A stretch of DNA of 11,032 nucleotides from assembly GCA_964642165.1 (NCBI GenBank), contig CAZXOC010000251.1:1-11032 (forward strand). Direction: 5' to 3'. The position numbers and the translations under genes were made by a program. The DNA comes from CAYRVX01 sp964642165. GTDB taxonomy: Bacteria; Planctomycetota; Phycisphaerae; SM23-33. Each line of letters opens with the position of its first letter. Position 1 is the stretch's first letter. The notes under the pieces were generated by a model. That model did no database searches and was not told the origin of the DNA. It worked only from the letters and a program-made list of their open reading frames with translations. This document shows, piece after piece, positions 1-6,390 of this stretch.

Positions 1-942
1 TGCACTCACGGGGCGTTCGGCGAGTTCGCCAGCGGCATCCGCAGCACGGACGGGGCCTTCGTGCTCGGCACGGGCAGGCTCTGGCTGAAGGTCCCGCCAT
101 CGCTGAAGTTCGTCTTCCGCGGGGCGATGCCCCCCTACCTGATGGGCAAGGACCTGATCCTGCACGTCATCGGGCGGATCGGCACGGACGGCGCGACGTA
201 CTGCGCGATGGAGTTCGCCGGCGACGCCGTCCGGCGGCTCAACATGGACGAGCGCTGCACGATCTGCAACATGGCCATCGAGGCCGGCGGCAAGAACGGC
301 ATCATCGCCGCCGACGACGTGACGCTCACCTACGTCCGCCAGCGCACCGACCGCGACTTCTCCGTGGTCGAATCCGACGACGACGCCCAATACGCCGCCG
401 TCCACGAGTTCGACACGGCGTCGCTGGAGCCGACCGTCGCCCGGCCACACTCGCCGGGCAATGCCGCGCTCGCCCGCGAGCTGGCCGACGTGAAGATCGA
501 CCGCGCCTACATCGGCTCGTGCACGGGCGGCAAGACGACGGACTTCCTGGCCGCCGCGACGGTCCTGGCCGGCAGGAAGGTCGCCGTCGAGACGTTCATC
601 GTGCCTGCCACCGTCGAGGTGGACATGGACCTCGACCGCCTGCAGGTGAGCGACAGGAGTCTGCGGCAGGTCTTCCAGGCCGCCGGCTGCCGGATCGGCC
701 CGGCGAGCTGCGCTGCCTGCCTGGGCGGACCCGAGGACACGTTCGGCCGGGCCAACGAGCCGCTGACGGTCGTCTCGACCACGAACCGCAACTTCCCCGG
801 CCGCATGGGACACCCCGAAGCGGCGATCTACCTCGCCAGCCCGCTGACCGCCGCCGCCAGCGCCGTGACGGGCCACGTCACCGACCCGCGCGAGGTCGTG
901 GACCTGGAGCGCCCGATCGGCGCGGCGATGGAGGGCCACTGA
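1..942 (+). CDS. leuC: 3-isopropylmalate dehydratase large subunit (LeuC-type aconitase family), 5'-truncated by the window edge
   Basis: Isomerises 2-isopropylmalate to 3-isopropylmalate in leucine biosynthesis, using a [4Fe-4S] cluster and a small LeuD partner. The reading frame is open from base 1, and 313 residues are visible against about 420 for a full protein, so the N-terminal part is missing. Family signatures in order: THGAFGEFASGI at the left edge, VIGRIGTDGATY (from about base 167), a CTICNMAIEAGGKNGII stretch (about 256-306), cluster cysteine 1 in IGSCTGGK (Cys codon 520-522), cysteines 2 and 3 in PASCAAC (709-711 and 718-720), and the NRNFPGRMGHP substrate-binding segment near 787. 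All three cluster ligands are present, so the protein looks active. The first motif reads GSCTGGK rather than the common GSCTNGR. The stop is 12 bases from the end of the convergent WD40 gene, and no leuD follows on this side. Related HACN-family enzymes (homoaconitase, 2,3-dimethylmalate dehydratase) cannot be fully excluded. Confidence 0.85.
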   Translation, partial: CTHGAFGEFASGIRSTDGAFVLGTGRLWLKVPPSLKFVFRGAMPPYLMGKDLILHVIGRIGTDGATYCAMEFAGDAVRRLNMDERCTICNMAIEAGGKNGIIAADDVTLTYVRQRTDRDFSVVESDDDAQYAAVHEFDTASLEPTVARPHSPGNAALARELADVKIDRAYIGSCTGGKTTDFLAAATVLAGRKVAVETFIVPATVEVDMDLDRLQVSDRSLRQVFQAAGCRIGPASCAACLGGPEDTFGRANEPLTVVSTTNRNFPGRMGHPEAAIYLASPLTAAASAVTGHVTDPREVVDLERPIGAAMEGH

Positions 943-954
943 GCCGGGTCGCGG

Positions 955-3900
955 TCAGCGGGCCACCTGGTTGGGATCGTTCTTCCAGCCGTACTTCGCC
1001 GCGAACTGCGACGGGGCGAGCACCTCCTGGCCCGATTCGGTGGTGACCACGTAGACCAGGTCCTTCTCCGCGTCCACGTTCTCGGACGCGCGGAAGTGCC
1101 CGTCACTTCGGACCATCACGTCGCCGAAGGCTCCGACGGGCAGAACGGTCATCTCCGGTCGCAGTGCCGGCACGTCCCATAACCTCAGCAGTCGCTCGCC
1201 GGCGGACAGGAGTTTCCGGCCGTCTCGCGACCAGGCCAGATTGCGGACGGCCGTCGCGTGCCCGCGAAGGACGCCCGAGGTCCGGCGGGCGCGCACGTTC
1301 CACAGGCGGATCGCTCCGGCGCCGCCCCCGGCTGGATTCTCCGCAGCCGCGATCACCTTGCCGTCCGGCGACCACGCAACGACCTCGATCGGGTGCCGCG
1401 CGTCGCCGAGGACCTTCGTCGCCCGACCCGTTCGCAGGTTCCAGACAACGGCCAGCTTCTCATCGGACGCGGTCACCAGCATCCGGGAGTCCGGCGCCCA
1501 CGAGAGGTCCCGCGCGTTTCTTCCAGGGGCCGCAAGTTCCCGAAGGAAGCGGCCCGACGCGGCGTTCCAGAGCCACAGGCGCTTGCCGCCCGGGACCCTC
1601 CCCGAGTAGGCGATGACGGCCAGGAGCTTCCCGTCGGGCGAGGGCGCCATCGCCAGGCACGACGGCGCGCCGGGACCCTTGTACGCCCGGGCGACCTTGC
1701 CGGTGGCGACTTCGAAGACGACCACGGGCGGGACGGCCCCACTGGCCAGGGCCAGGAGCCGTTTGCCGTCGCGCGACCAAGCCAGGCCCCGGACCCGGCT
1801 GTCGGAGTCCGGGCAGGACAAGGCCTTCGTCGCCCTCGCCGTGTCCACATCCAGCACAGCGATCGACTTGCGTCCATCCGAGGCGGCAAGTCGGCTTCCG
1901 TCGGGCGACCAGGCCAGACGCGTTGCGCCCCCCTTGCCGACGGGAACCCTCCCCTTCGGTACCCACCCGGCCCACAGGTGGCACCGGCCCCTGTCCGGGG
2001 AGTCGACCCAAGCCAGCTTCCGCGTGGCGGGCTCCCAGGCCATCGCGGCCATGTCGTGGACGCGCGCCCGGATGGTCCATCGCTCGTCGCCCGGATCGGA
2101 ATCACGAACCCGCACCTCGACGATGGCATCGACGGGATGGCTGTTGCTGCACATGGCGATCGCCGCCCCGTCCGGCGACCACGCCAGATCAGCCACGCCG
2201 TACGCGAGGGCCGTCTCGGCCAGCGATTGCCACGCCCCGACCTGGACGACCTGGATCCCCTGGCCCCCCTTCTGCCAGGCCAGCCGCTTTCCGTCGGGGG
2301 ACCACGCCAGCGCCCGGGAGGCGGGCCTGGCGTCTCGTGCCAGCGAATGGATGACCTTCCTCGATTTCCTGTCCCACAGGAGGACCTGCCGGTCGTCCTT
2401 GCCGCGCTGGACGAAGGCCAGGGTCTTGCCGTCCGGCGACCACGCCAGCGCCACCACGGCGGACGACCCGCAGTCCACGGCGTGCACGCGGCGCTTCGTG
2501 GCGGCATCCCAGACGCAGATCCCGCCGTCGCCGCGTTCGCCTGCGGAGGCGATCCACTTGCCGTCGGGCGACCAGGCCAGACGGGCAACGGCGGCCTTGT
2601 GCCCGCCTCGCAGGAGACCGGCCGGCAGGCCTGTCTGGACCTTCCACAACGCGACGGCGGCGTCCCGGCCGGCCGCCGCCAGCATCGCGCCGTCGGGGGA
2701 CATCGCCACGGCGCGGACCGCAGTCCGTGCCGAAAGGACGCGAATCAGCCGCCCCGTCTTCGCCTCCCAGACCCGAATGCTCCTGCCTCCGCACGCGGAG
2801 ACGAGCTCCGCGCCGTCCGGCGAGAAGGCCAAGTCCGTCACGCCGCCCTCATGGCCCGCAAGGACGCGCAACAGCCTGCCCGTCGCCGCCTCCAGCAGGC
2901 GGATGTTTCCGCAGTCGGTCGCGATGGCCAGGTGCCGGCCATCGGGGCTGTAGGCGACCGTGAGCAGGCGCCCGCGCGGCAGGCGGGTCTCCAGCGTCCA
3001 CTGCCGCACGCCCTTGAGCTTCCCGGGCCGGCTGACCAGGGCCAGTGCGGTGTCGAGCCCGGGGGCGGCCCGGCCCGTCTCCGTTTCCGCGCCCGCCGCC
3101 TCGCCGAGCGTCTCGTCGATCGCCTTGAGCGCCAGGGCGGCCTTCGTCCGCTGCATGTCCTGCGTGGTGTGCTTGGCCAGGAACAGGCGGTAGTAATGCT
3201 TGGCCCGGCGAAGCATCGCGGTCCTTCCCGCCGCGGAGGCCTTCTCCGACAGCGAGCGGTACCAGTCCGCGACTTCCAGGCACGCACCCTCGGGGAGTTC
3301 CGCCGCGTCCCTCGCAACCAGCGGAAGGTACGTTCTCATCTCCTCCTTGGCGTCCGGGGCGAGGTGTTTTGCGGCCTGCCGCGGATCGTCGCGCTCCACC
3401 AAGAGCAGCCAGAGCAAGCGGGATCGCGCAGCCTGGTCGTCCCCGTCTTGCGCCAGACGTTTCTCCAGAGAGGCGATCTCACGGGCGATGCGCTCGGCGG
3501 CCAGCAGCCTCTTCAGGTCGTCCTGAATCGCCTTCCTCGCCTGTGACCGGACGGCGGCGGCCACGTACGACGCGCGCCGCAGATGCCTGGTGGCCGCCGC
3601 GTGGTCGCTCGTCTCCTCGGCATCCCTGGCGAGCTTCCTCAGGTAGTCCACCAGCACGTGGGCCGCGGAGACGCGCTCGTCGCCCCGGCTCGTGGCGTAC
3701 CGGCGCTGGTGCAGGGCAAGGACCTTCTCCTGGCAATCCTTCTTCCTGTCCGGGAGCTTCTCAGCCAGGAGGCCCAAGGCGTCGATGGCCGTGGCGAACC
3801 CGATGGAATGGCGGCTGCCCAGGAAGTGAGTTTTCTCGCAGAGCACGGCCAACAGCGGCGGCTGGTCCTGCGCCTGCTTCGCGGCGTCCAGGAGCTTCCG

Positions 3901-4065
3901 GGCCAGGGCCACGTCGTCGTCCGCATCGCGGGTGGACAGCACGCGGCGCATCTCCTCCCCGTAGAGCGACTGGAAGACCTGGTCGGCCTCTCCGGCGGGT
4001 GCGGCCCCGGGCGCCATGGCGAGGCATGGCAGGAGCGCCAGGACGGCATGTCGAGGGCGTATCAT
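955..4065 (-). CDS. Exported WD40-repeat protein with 14 blades and a planctomycete-type C-terminal tail
   Basis: A 1036-residue protein of unknown specific function; beta-propellers usually act as protein-interaction platforms. The ATG at 4065 is chosen because a full AAGGAGG lies 7 bases upstream and a Sec-type signal peptide starts there (RPR, hydrophobic core, APA cleavage near residue 24). A longer frame from 4146 lacks these. Residues about 25-355 are charged and probably helical, ending in a WYRSLSEKASAAGRTAMLRR segment that I recall from planctomycete proteins. From about 355 to 980 there are 14 repeats built around [Y/F/W]SPDG-x-x-[L/I]A and followed by [V/L]W-type strands. Blade 8 (WEPATRKLAW) and blade 12 (WAPDS) are the most divergent. 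The last 60 residues form a separate module with VRSDGHFRAS, LVYVVTTESGQ and AAKYGWKNDP. There are no membrane spans after the signal, so the product is predicted periplasmic or secreted. It converges with leuC and diverges from the NDK gene. Confidence 0.9.
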   Translation of the reverse strand: MIRPRHAVLALLPCLAMAPGAAPAGEADQVFQSLYGEEMRRVLSTRDADDDVALARKLLDAAKQAQDQPPLLAVLCEKTHFLGSRHSIGFATAIDALGLLAEKLPDRKKDCQEKVLALHQRRYATSRGDERVSAAHVLVDYLRKLARDAEETSDHAAATRHLRRASYVAAAVRSQARKAIQDDLKRLLAAERIAREIASLEKRLAQDGDDQAARSRLLWLLLVERDDPRQAAKHLAPDAKEEMRTYLPLVARDAAELPEGACLEVADWYRSLSEKASAAGRTAMLRRAKHYYRLFLAKHTTQDMQRTKAALALKAIDETLGEAAGAETETGRAAPGLDTALALVSRPGKLKGVRQWTLETRLPRGRLLTVAYSPDGRHLAIATDCGNIRLLEAATGRLLRVLAGHEGGVTDLAFSPDGAELVSACGGRSIRVWEAKTGRLIRVLSARTAVRAVAMSPDGAMLAAAGRDAAVALWKVQTGLPAGLLRGGHKAAVARLAWSPDGKWIASAGERGDGGICVWDAATKRRVHAVDCGSSAVVALAWSPDGKTLAFVQRGKDDRQVLLWDRKSRKVIHSLARDARPASRALAWSPDGKRLAWQKGGQGIQVVQVGAWQSLAETALAYGVADLAWSPDGAAIAMCSNSHPVDAIVEVRVRDSDPGDERWTIRARVHDMAAMAWEPATRKLAWVDSPDRGRCHLWAGWVPKGRVPVGKGGATRLAWSPDGSRLAASDGRKSIAVLDVDTARATKALSCPDSDSRVRGLAWSRDGKRLLALASGAVPPVVVFEVATGKVARAYKGPGAPSCLAMAPSPDGKLLAVIAYSGRVPGGKRLWLWNAASGRFLRELAAPGRNARDLSWAPDSRMLVTASDEKLAVVWNLRTGRATKVLGDARHPIEVVAWSPDGKVIAAAENPAGGGAGAIRLWNVRARRTSGVLRGHATAVRNLAWSRDGRKLLSAGERLLRLWDVPALRPEMTVLPVGAFGDVMVRSDGHFRASENVDAEKDLVYVVTTESGQEVLAPSQFAAKYGWKNDPNQVAR
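1170..2990 (-). repeat. Tandem WD40-coding repeats (14 copies)
   Basis: On the + strand the same degenerate word, roughly TTGCCGTCSGGSGACCASGC, recurs as the reverse complement of codons for AWSPDGK. Copies centre near 2945, 2820, 2695, 2567, 2435, 2297, 2175, 2028 (divergent), 1905, 1774, 1640, 1495, 1368 and 1222. Spacing ranges from about 122 to 147 bases, that is 41 to 49 residues, which is the WD40 blade length. Blades 4-7, 9 and 13 are nearly identical over this core, while the outer strands differ. This suggests older duplication with selection on the core rather than a recent expansion. Confidence 0.85.
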
Positions 4066-4072
4066 TGCACCG

Positions 4073-4079
4073 CCTCCTT
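4073..4079 (-). promoter_or_regulatory. Ribosome binding site of the WD40 gene
   Basis: The minus strand reads AAGGAGG, then seven bases (CGGTGCA), then ATG at 4065. This is a full-strength Shine-Dalgarno at ideal spacing. It decides the start in favour of 4065 over the upstream in-frame ATG at 4146. Confidence 0.85.
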
Positions 4080-4190
4080 CACTTGGATCTGCTGGGGGCG
4101 CCCCGGCTCGGGCAGCGGGAAGTCGCGCAACACGGACGACGCGCACCCGTCCGGCGAACCGAACGTGGACTCACGATCCTACATCGACCG

Positions 4191-4220
4191 GCTGGGCGGA
4201 GGAACTGAAATCCGCCCTGC
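4191..4220. repeat. Inverted repeat / hairpin in divergent region
   Basis: GCTGGGCGGA and TCCGCCCTGC flank a 10-base spacer (GGAACTGAAA) and pair at 9 of 10 positions, with one T-T mismatch. No T-tract follows on either strand, so it is not a typical intrinsic terminator. It could be an operator dyad for either divergent gene, or chance in G+C-rich DNA. Confidence 0.4.
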
Positions 4221-4262
4221 AGCAGCTCGCGCGCCGCCGGCGCCTTCCCGGCACGCCATGCC

Positions 4263-4291
4263 TTGTCGCACGCGCCCGAATCTGCTACCTT
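4263..4291 (+). promoter_or_regulatory. Candidate sigma-70-like promoter for the NDK-MBL pair
   Basis: TTGTCG (4/6 match to the -35 consensus), a 17-base spacer, then TACCTT (3/6 match to the -10), which is preceded by TGC as in an extended -10. Predicted transcription start is near 4298, giving a 5' leader of about 35 bases before the GTG at 4333. The match is moderate, and no better candidate was seen upstream. Confidence 0.4.
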
Positions 4292-4320
4292 CCATGCCTC
4301 CGACAGCGTCAGGGTCGGAC

Positions 4321-4325
4321 AGGAG
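4321..4325 (+). promoter_or_regulatory. Ribosome binding site deciding the GTG start of the NDK gene
   Basis: AGGAG is followed by seven bases (TCGATCC) and GTG at 4333. The alternative in-frame ATG at 4294 has no comparable site and would add 13 residues ahead of the NDK fold. Confidence 0.7.
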
Positions 4326-4332
4326 TCGATCC

Positions 4333-5511
4333 GTGAGCGAAGAGTTGGCTTATGCGCTGATCACCCCATACAGCCTGTACAAGAGCCGGACCGGAGGCAT
4401 CATCGCGCGGCTGTTGGCCTATGCGCAACTGGATCTCGTGGGGGCGCGGATGTACTCGCTGTCCAACGCCTTCCTGGACGAGTACCGGGAGATCGTCTGC
4501 ACGACGGGCTGCGAGCCGGCCATCGCCGAAGCGTGGCGGAAGTACATCGACGCGTCCATGCGGCCGGACAACCCGTGGGGGTACCTGCCTCGCTGCATGC
4601 TGCTGCTGTTCCACGGGCCGAACGCCGTGCGCCACCTGAAGGAGGACGTGATCGGGCCGTTCACGGAGCAGCCGGTCGGCGACACGGTTCGAGGCACGTA
4701 CGGCGACTTCATCCGCGACGAGAACGGCACGATCCACTACTTCGAGCCGGCCGTCCTGACCTGCCCCGACCCGGAGCACAACGACCGGCACCTGTCGCTG
4801 TTCGCCAAGTACGCCCACAACGACGGCGGCATCCTCACCTGCAAGAGCGAGTTCGACACCGAGCCGGAAGTCTCGCTGGTCCTGCTCAAGCCGGACAACT
4901 TCTACCGCCGCAGCCGCCGGCCGGGCAACATCATCGACGCCTTCAGCCTGACCGGCCTGCGCGTCGTGGGCGCGAAGCTGTTCAACATGACCGTCGCCCA
5001 GGGAGAGGAATTCTACGGGCCGCTGAAGCAGATCTTCGTCGAGAAGCTCCAGTTCCTCGTGGCCGGGGAAGCCCGCCAGCGCCTGGAGGGGGCCTTCGAG
5101 TTCGACTTCACCGAGGCCGACGCCAACGTTCTCGCCGAACACCTCGCCGAGCGCAACGCGCTGACCGAGTTCAACAAGATCGTCGAGTACATGACGGGGA
5201 TCAACCCGAAGGACATCGACGAGGCGGAGAAGGCGGCGGCCAGCCGGACCAAGTGCCTGGCGCTGCTCTACGAGGGCCCGGGCGCCATCCGGAAGATCCG
5301 CACCGTGCTGGGCTCGACGGACCCGGCGAAGGCCGAGCCGGCGACGGTCCGAAGCGATTTCGGGCGCGACTTGATGCGCAACGGCGCCCACGCGTCGGAC
5401 TCGCCGGAAAGCGCGCTGCGCGAGCGGCGAATCGTCGGCCTGGCCGAGCCCGAGCCGGAACCGTGCGAGGTCGCCCGGATCATCCACGAGTACCTCGCCG
5501 CGCGGACGTGA
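4333..5511 (+). CDS. Nucleoside diphosphate kinase-family protein with two NDK-like domains
   Basis: 392 residues, GTG start, over twice the usual 140-150 residues of NDK, which transfers the gamma phosphate of ATP to other nucleoside diphosphates through a phosphohistidine. The C-terminal half (about 178-370) carries LLKPD (186-188), Arg323, GSTDPAKAEPATVR (Thr329, Arg340) and RNGAHASDS (Asn350, catalytic His353), so it looks active. About 50 to 70 extra residues are inserted between GEEFYGPL and CLALLYEG. The N-terminal half (about 5-142) follows the same plan: ALITPYS, RTGGIIARLLAYAQLDLVG, LLLFHGPNAV, GDTVRGTYGDF, GTIHYFEP. It keeps Arg120 and a His at 135 but has Thr11-Pro in place of Lys-Pro, has lost the R88 equivalent, and has YFEP instead of GSDS, so it is probably non-catalytic. 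The assignments are by-eye alignment. The MBL gene begins two bases after the stop, suggesting an operon. It is not a standard ndk, so no symbol is given. Confidence 0.8.
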   Translation: MSEELAYALITPYSLYKSRTGGIIARLLAYAQLDLVGARMYSLSNAFLDEYREIVCTTGCEPAIAEAWRKYIDASMRPDNPWGYLPRCMLLLFHGPNAVRHLKEDVIGPFTEQPVGDTVRGTYGDFIRDENGTIHYFEPAVLTCPDPEHNDRHLSLFAKYAHNDGGILTCKSEFDTEPEVSLVLLKPDNFYRRSRRPGNIIDAFSLTGLRVVGAKLFNMTVAQGEEFYGPLKQIFVEKLQFLVAGEARQRLEGAFEFDFTEADANVLAEHLAERNALTEFNKIVEYMTGINPKDIDEAEKAAASRTKCLALLYEGPGAIRKIRTVLGSTDPAKAEPATVRSDFGRDLMRNGAHASDSPESALRERRIVGLAEPEPEPCEVARIIHEYLAART

Positions 5512-5513
5512 GC

Positions 5514-6158
5514 ATGCCCGTCGAGATCCTGACCTTCGTCACCGGGCCCTTCGCGACCAACACCTACCTCGTGCGCGATACCGAGGCGTGCTGGGTGATC
5601 GACCCGGGCATCGCGCCCCGCGGGCTGGTCGCGCACGTGACGCGCGAACGGCTCAGGCCCGACCGGATCGTCCTGACGCACGGCCACTGCGACCACGTCG
5701 CGGGGATCGTGGACCTGCGCGAGGCCGTCGGCGGCGTGCCTCTCTGGTGCCCGGAAGCCGACGCCGACATGCCCGCCGACCCGGTCCGGAACCTCTCGGC
5801 ACCGTTCGGCCTGCCCCTGGCCGCCCCGCCGCCGGACGAGCTGTTCCGGCCGGGAGATACCCTCACGCTGGGACCGTCCCAATGGCAGGTGTTGGACACC
5901 TCCGGCCACACGCCGGGCGGGGTGAGCCTGTACTGCGGCGCTGCGGGCGTCGTGTTCACGGGCGATGCCCTGTTTTCCGGCAGCATCGGGCGGACGGACA
6001 TCCCGGGGGCCGACGCCCGCCAGCTCATCCAGAACATCCACCGCCATCTCCTGGCGCTGCCGGACGAGACGGAGGTCTATCCCGGTCACGGCGCGGTCAG
6101 CACGATCGAAGAGGAGCGCCGATGCAATCCCTTTCTTCAGGGGCAGATGCCTGTCTAG
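5514..6158 (+). CDS. Metallo-beta-lactamase-fold hydrolase, glyoxalase II/YcbL-like
   Basis: A 214-residue cytoplasmic hydrolase with the complete two-metal site of the family: THGHCDH (His56, His58, Asp60, His61), SGHTPGG (His132), FTGDALF (Asp151) and YPGHG (His192). The N-terminal TNTYLV and IDPG strands and the SGSIGRTD segment after the bridging Asp are typical of the short, roughly 210-residue YcbL-type proteins, which lack the C-terminal substrate domain of classical glyoxalase II. The likely reaction is thioester hydrolysis such as S-lactoylglutathione or another acyl thiol, but the substrate cannot be told from sequence. The ATG lies two bases after the NDK stop without its own strong ribosome binding site, so it is probably translated by coupling. 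The downstream promoter begins only four bases after its stop. Confidence 0.85.
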   Translation: MPVEILTFVTGPFATNTYLVRDTEACWVIDPGIAPRGLVAHVTRERLRPDRIVLTHGHCDHVAGIVDLREAVGGVPLWCPEADADMPADPVRNLSAPFGLPLAAPPPDELFRPGDTLTLGPSQWQVLDTSGHTPGGVSLYCGAAGVVFTGDALFSGSIGRTDIPGADARQLIQNIHRHLLALPDETEVYPGHGAVSTIEEERRCNPFLQGQMPV

Positions 6159-6161
6159 CGG

Positions 6162-6190
6162 TTGACAGGCGCTCCGGCGGATCGTATGAT
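6162..6190 (+). promoter_or_regulatory. Near-consensus sigma-70 promoter P1
   Basis: TTGACA (6/6), a 17-base spacer, then TATGAT (5/6), starting four bases after the MBL stop codon. The predicted start is near 6197. It is the best promoter match in the window and stands out from G+C-rich surroundings. Its transcript would have a leader of nearly 200 bases before the histidine kinase GTG. Confidence 0.75.
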
Positions 6191-6215
6191 GAGGAAAGAC
6201 GTGTGGCCGATTCGC

Positions 6216-6248
6216 ATGACCGGTTGTTCCCGCACTTCATACGGTCAT
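6216..6248. repeat. Inverted repeat between the two promoters
   Basis: ATGACCG (6216-6222) and CGGTCAT (6242-6248) are perfect reverse complements separated by 19 bases. The half-sites are 26 bases apart from start to start, so a dimeric regulator would contact half-sites about 2.5 helical turns apart. It lies just downstream of P1 and about 35 bases upstream of P2, where it could repress P1 or affect P2. Whether it is functional is inference. Confidence 0.35.
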
Positions 6249-6282
6249 ACCGATGTCATTTCCTTGCGCGAGCGGATCGGCG

Positions 6283-6312
6283 TGGACGGCCCAAGATAGA
6301 CGGGTGTATAAT
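6283..6312 (+). promoter_or_regulatory. Sigma-70 promoter P2 for the histidine kinase
   Basis: TGGACG (4/6), an 18-base spacer, then a perfect TATAAT at 6307-6312. The predicted start is near 6319, about 70 bases before the GTG at 6391. It is the nearest promoter to the kinase gene. Confidence 0.6.
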
Positions 6313-6390
6313 ACTGTGGTGACGTGAGGGCTGCCGTTCGCTTCCGGCTGACCGGGCCGACCATGCGCATCGTGAAGGCGGGTGCCGATC

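Larger units (their letters stand above)
4066..4332. other. Divergent intergenic region
   Basis: These 267 bases separate the WD40 gene (-) from the NDK gene (+), so control elements for both should lie here. It holds the two ribosome binding sites, a candidate + promoter at 4263-4291 and a hairpin at 4191-4220. For the minus strand the best -10 candidate is TAGGAT (4176-4181), but no convincing -35 box accompanies it. I see no further gene: frames extending into this region lack ribosome binding sites. Confidence 0.6.
6159..6390 (+). other. Two-promoter leader region ahead of the histidine kinase
   Basis: These 232 bases lie between the MBL stop and the kinase start. They contain P1 (6162-6190), a 7-base inverted repeat (6216-6248), P2 (6283-6312) and a possible 32-codon ORF at 6201-6299. 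The stretch is less G+C-rich than the flanking genes. No terminator-like hairpin with a T-run was found, so read-through from the MBL gene is possible. Confidence 0.6.

Noticed and set aside
1258..3546. 762-codon + strand frame opposite the WD40 gene
   Set aside because: Antisense shadow: its recurring RRPR/GRPGQ-like words simply mirror the WD40 repeat codons.
4005..4025. Lipoprotein signal (Cys14) at the start of the WD40 protein
   Set aside because: The sequence before the Cys is ALLP, with Pro at -1, which does not fit the lipobox; an APA Sec cleavage site after residue 24 fits better.
4066..4146. 27-residue N-terminal extension of the WD40 protein
   Set aside because: It would place a polar Arg/Ala/Pro-rich stretch before a clear signal peptide, and the ideal AAGGAGG precedes the internal ATG.
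3583..4332. N-terminal extension of the NDK frame upstream to 3583
   Set aside because: It overlaps the WD40 gene in antisense, has arginine/glycine-rich shadow composition, and a good ribosome binding site marks the GTG at 4333.
4309..5487. 392-codon - strand frame opposite the NDK gene
   Set aside because: Antisense shadow with low-complexity composition; the + strand product has clear NDK motifs and a ribosome binding site.
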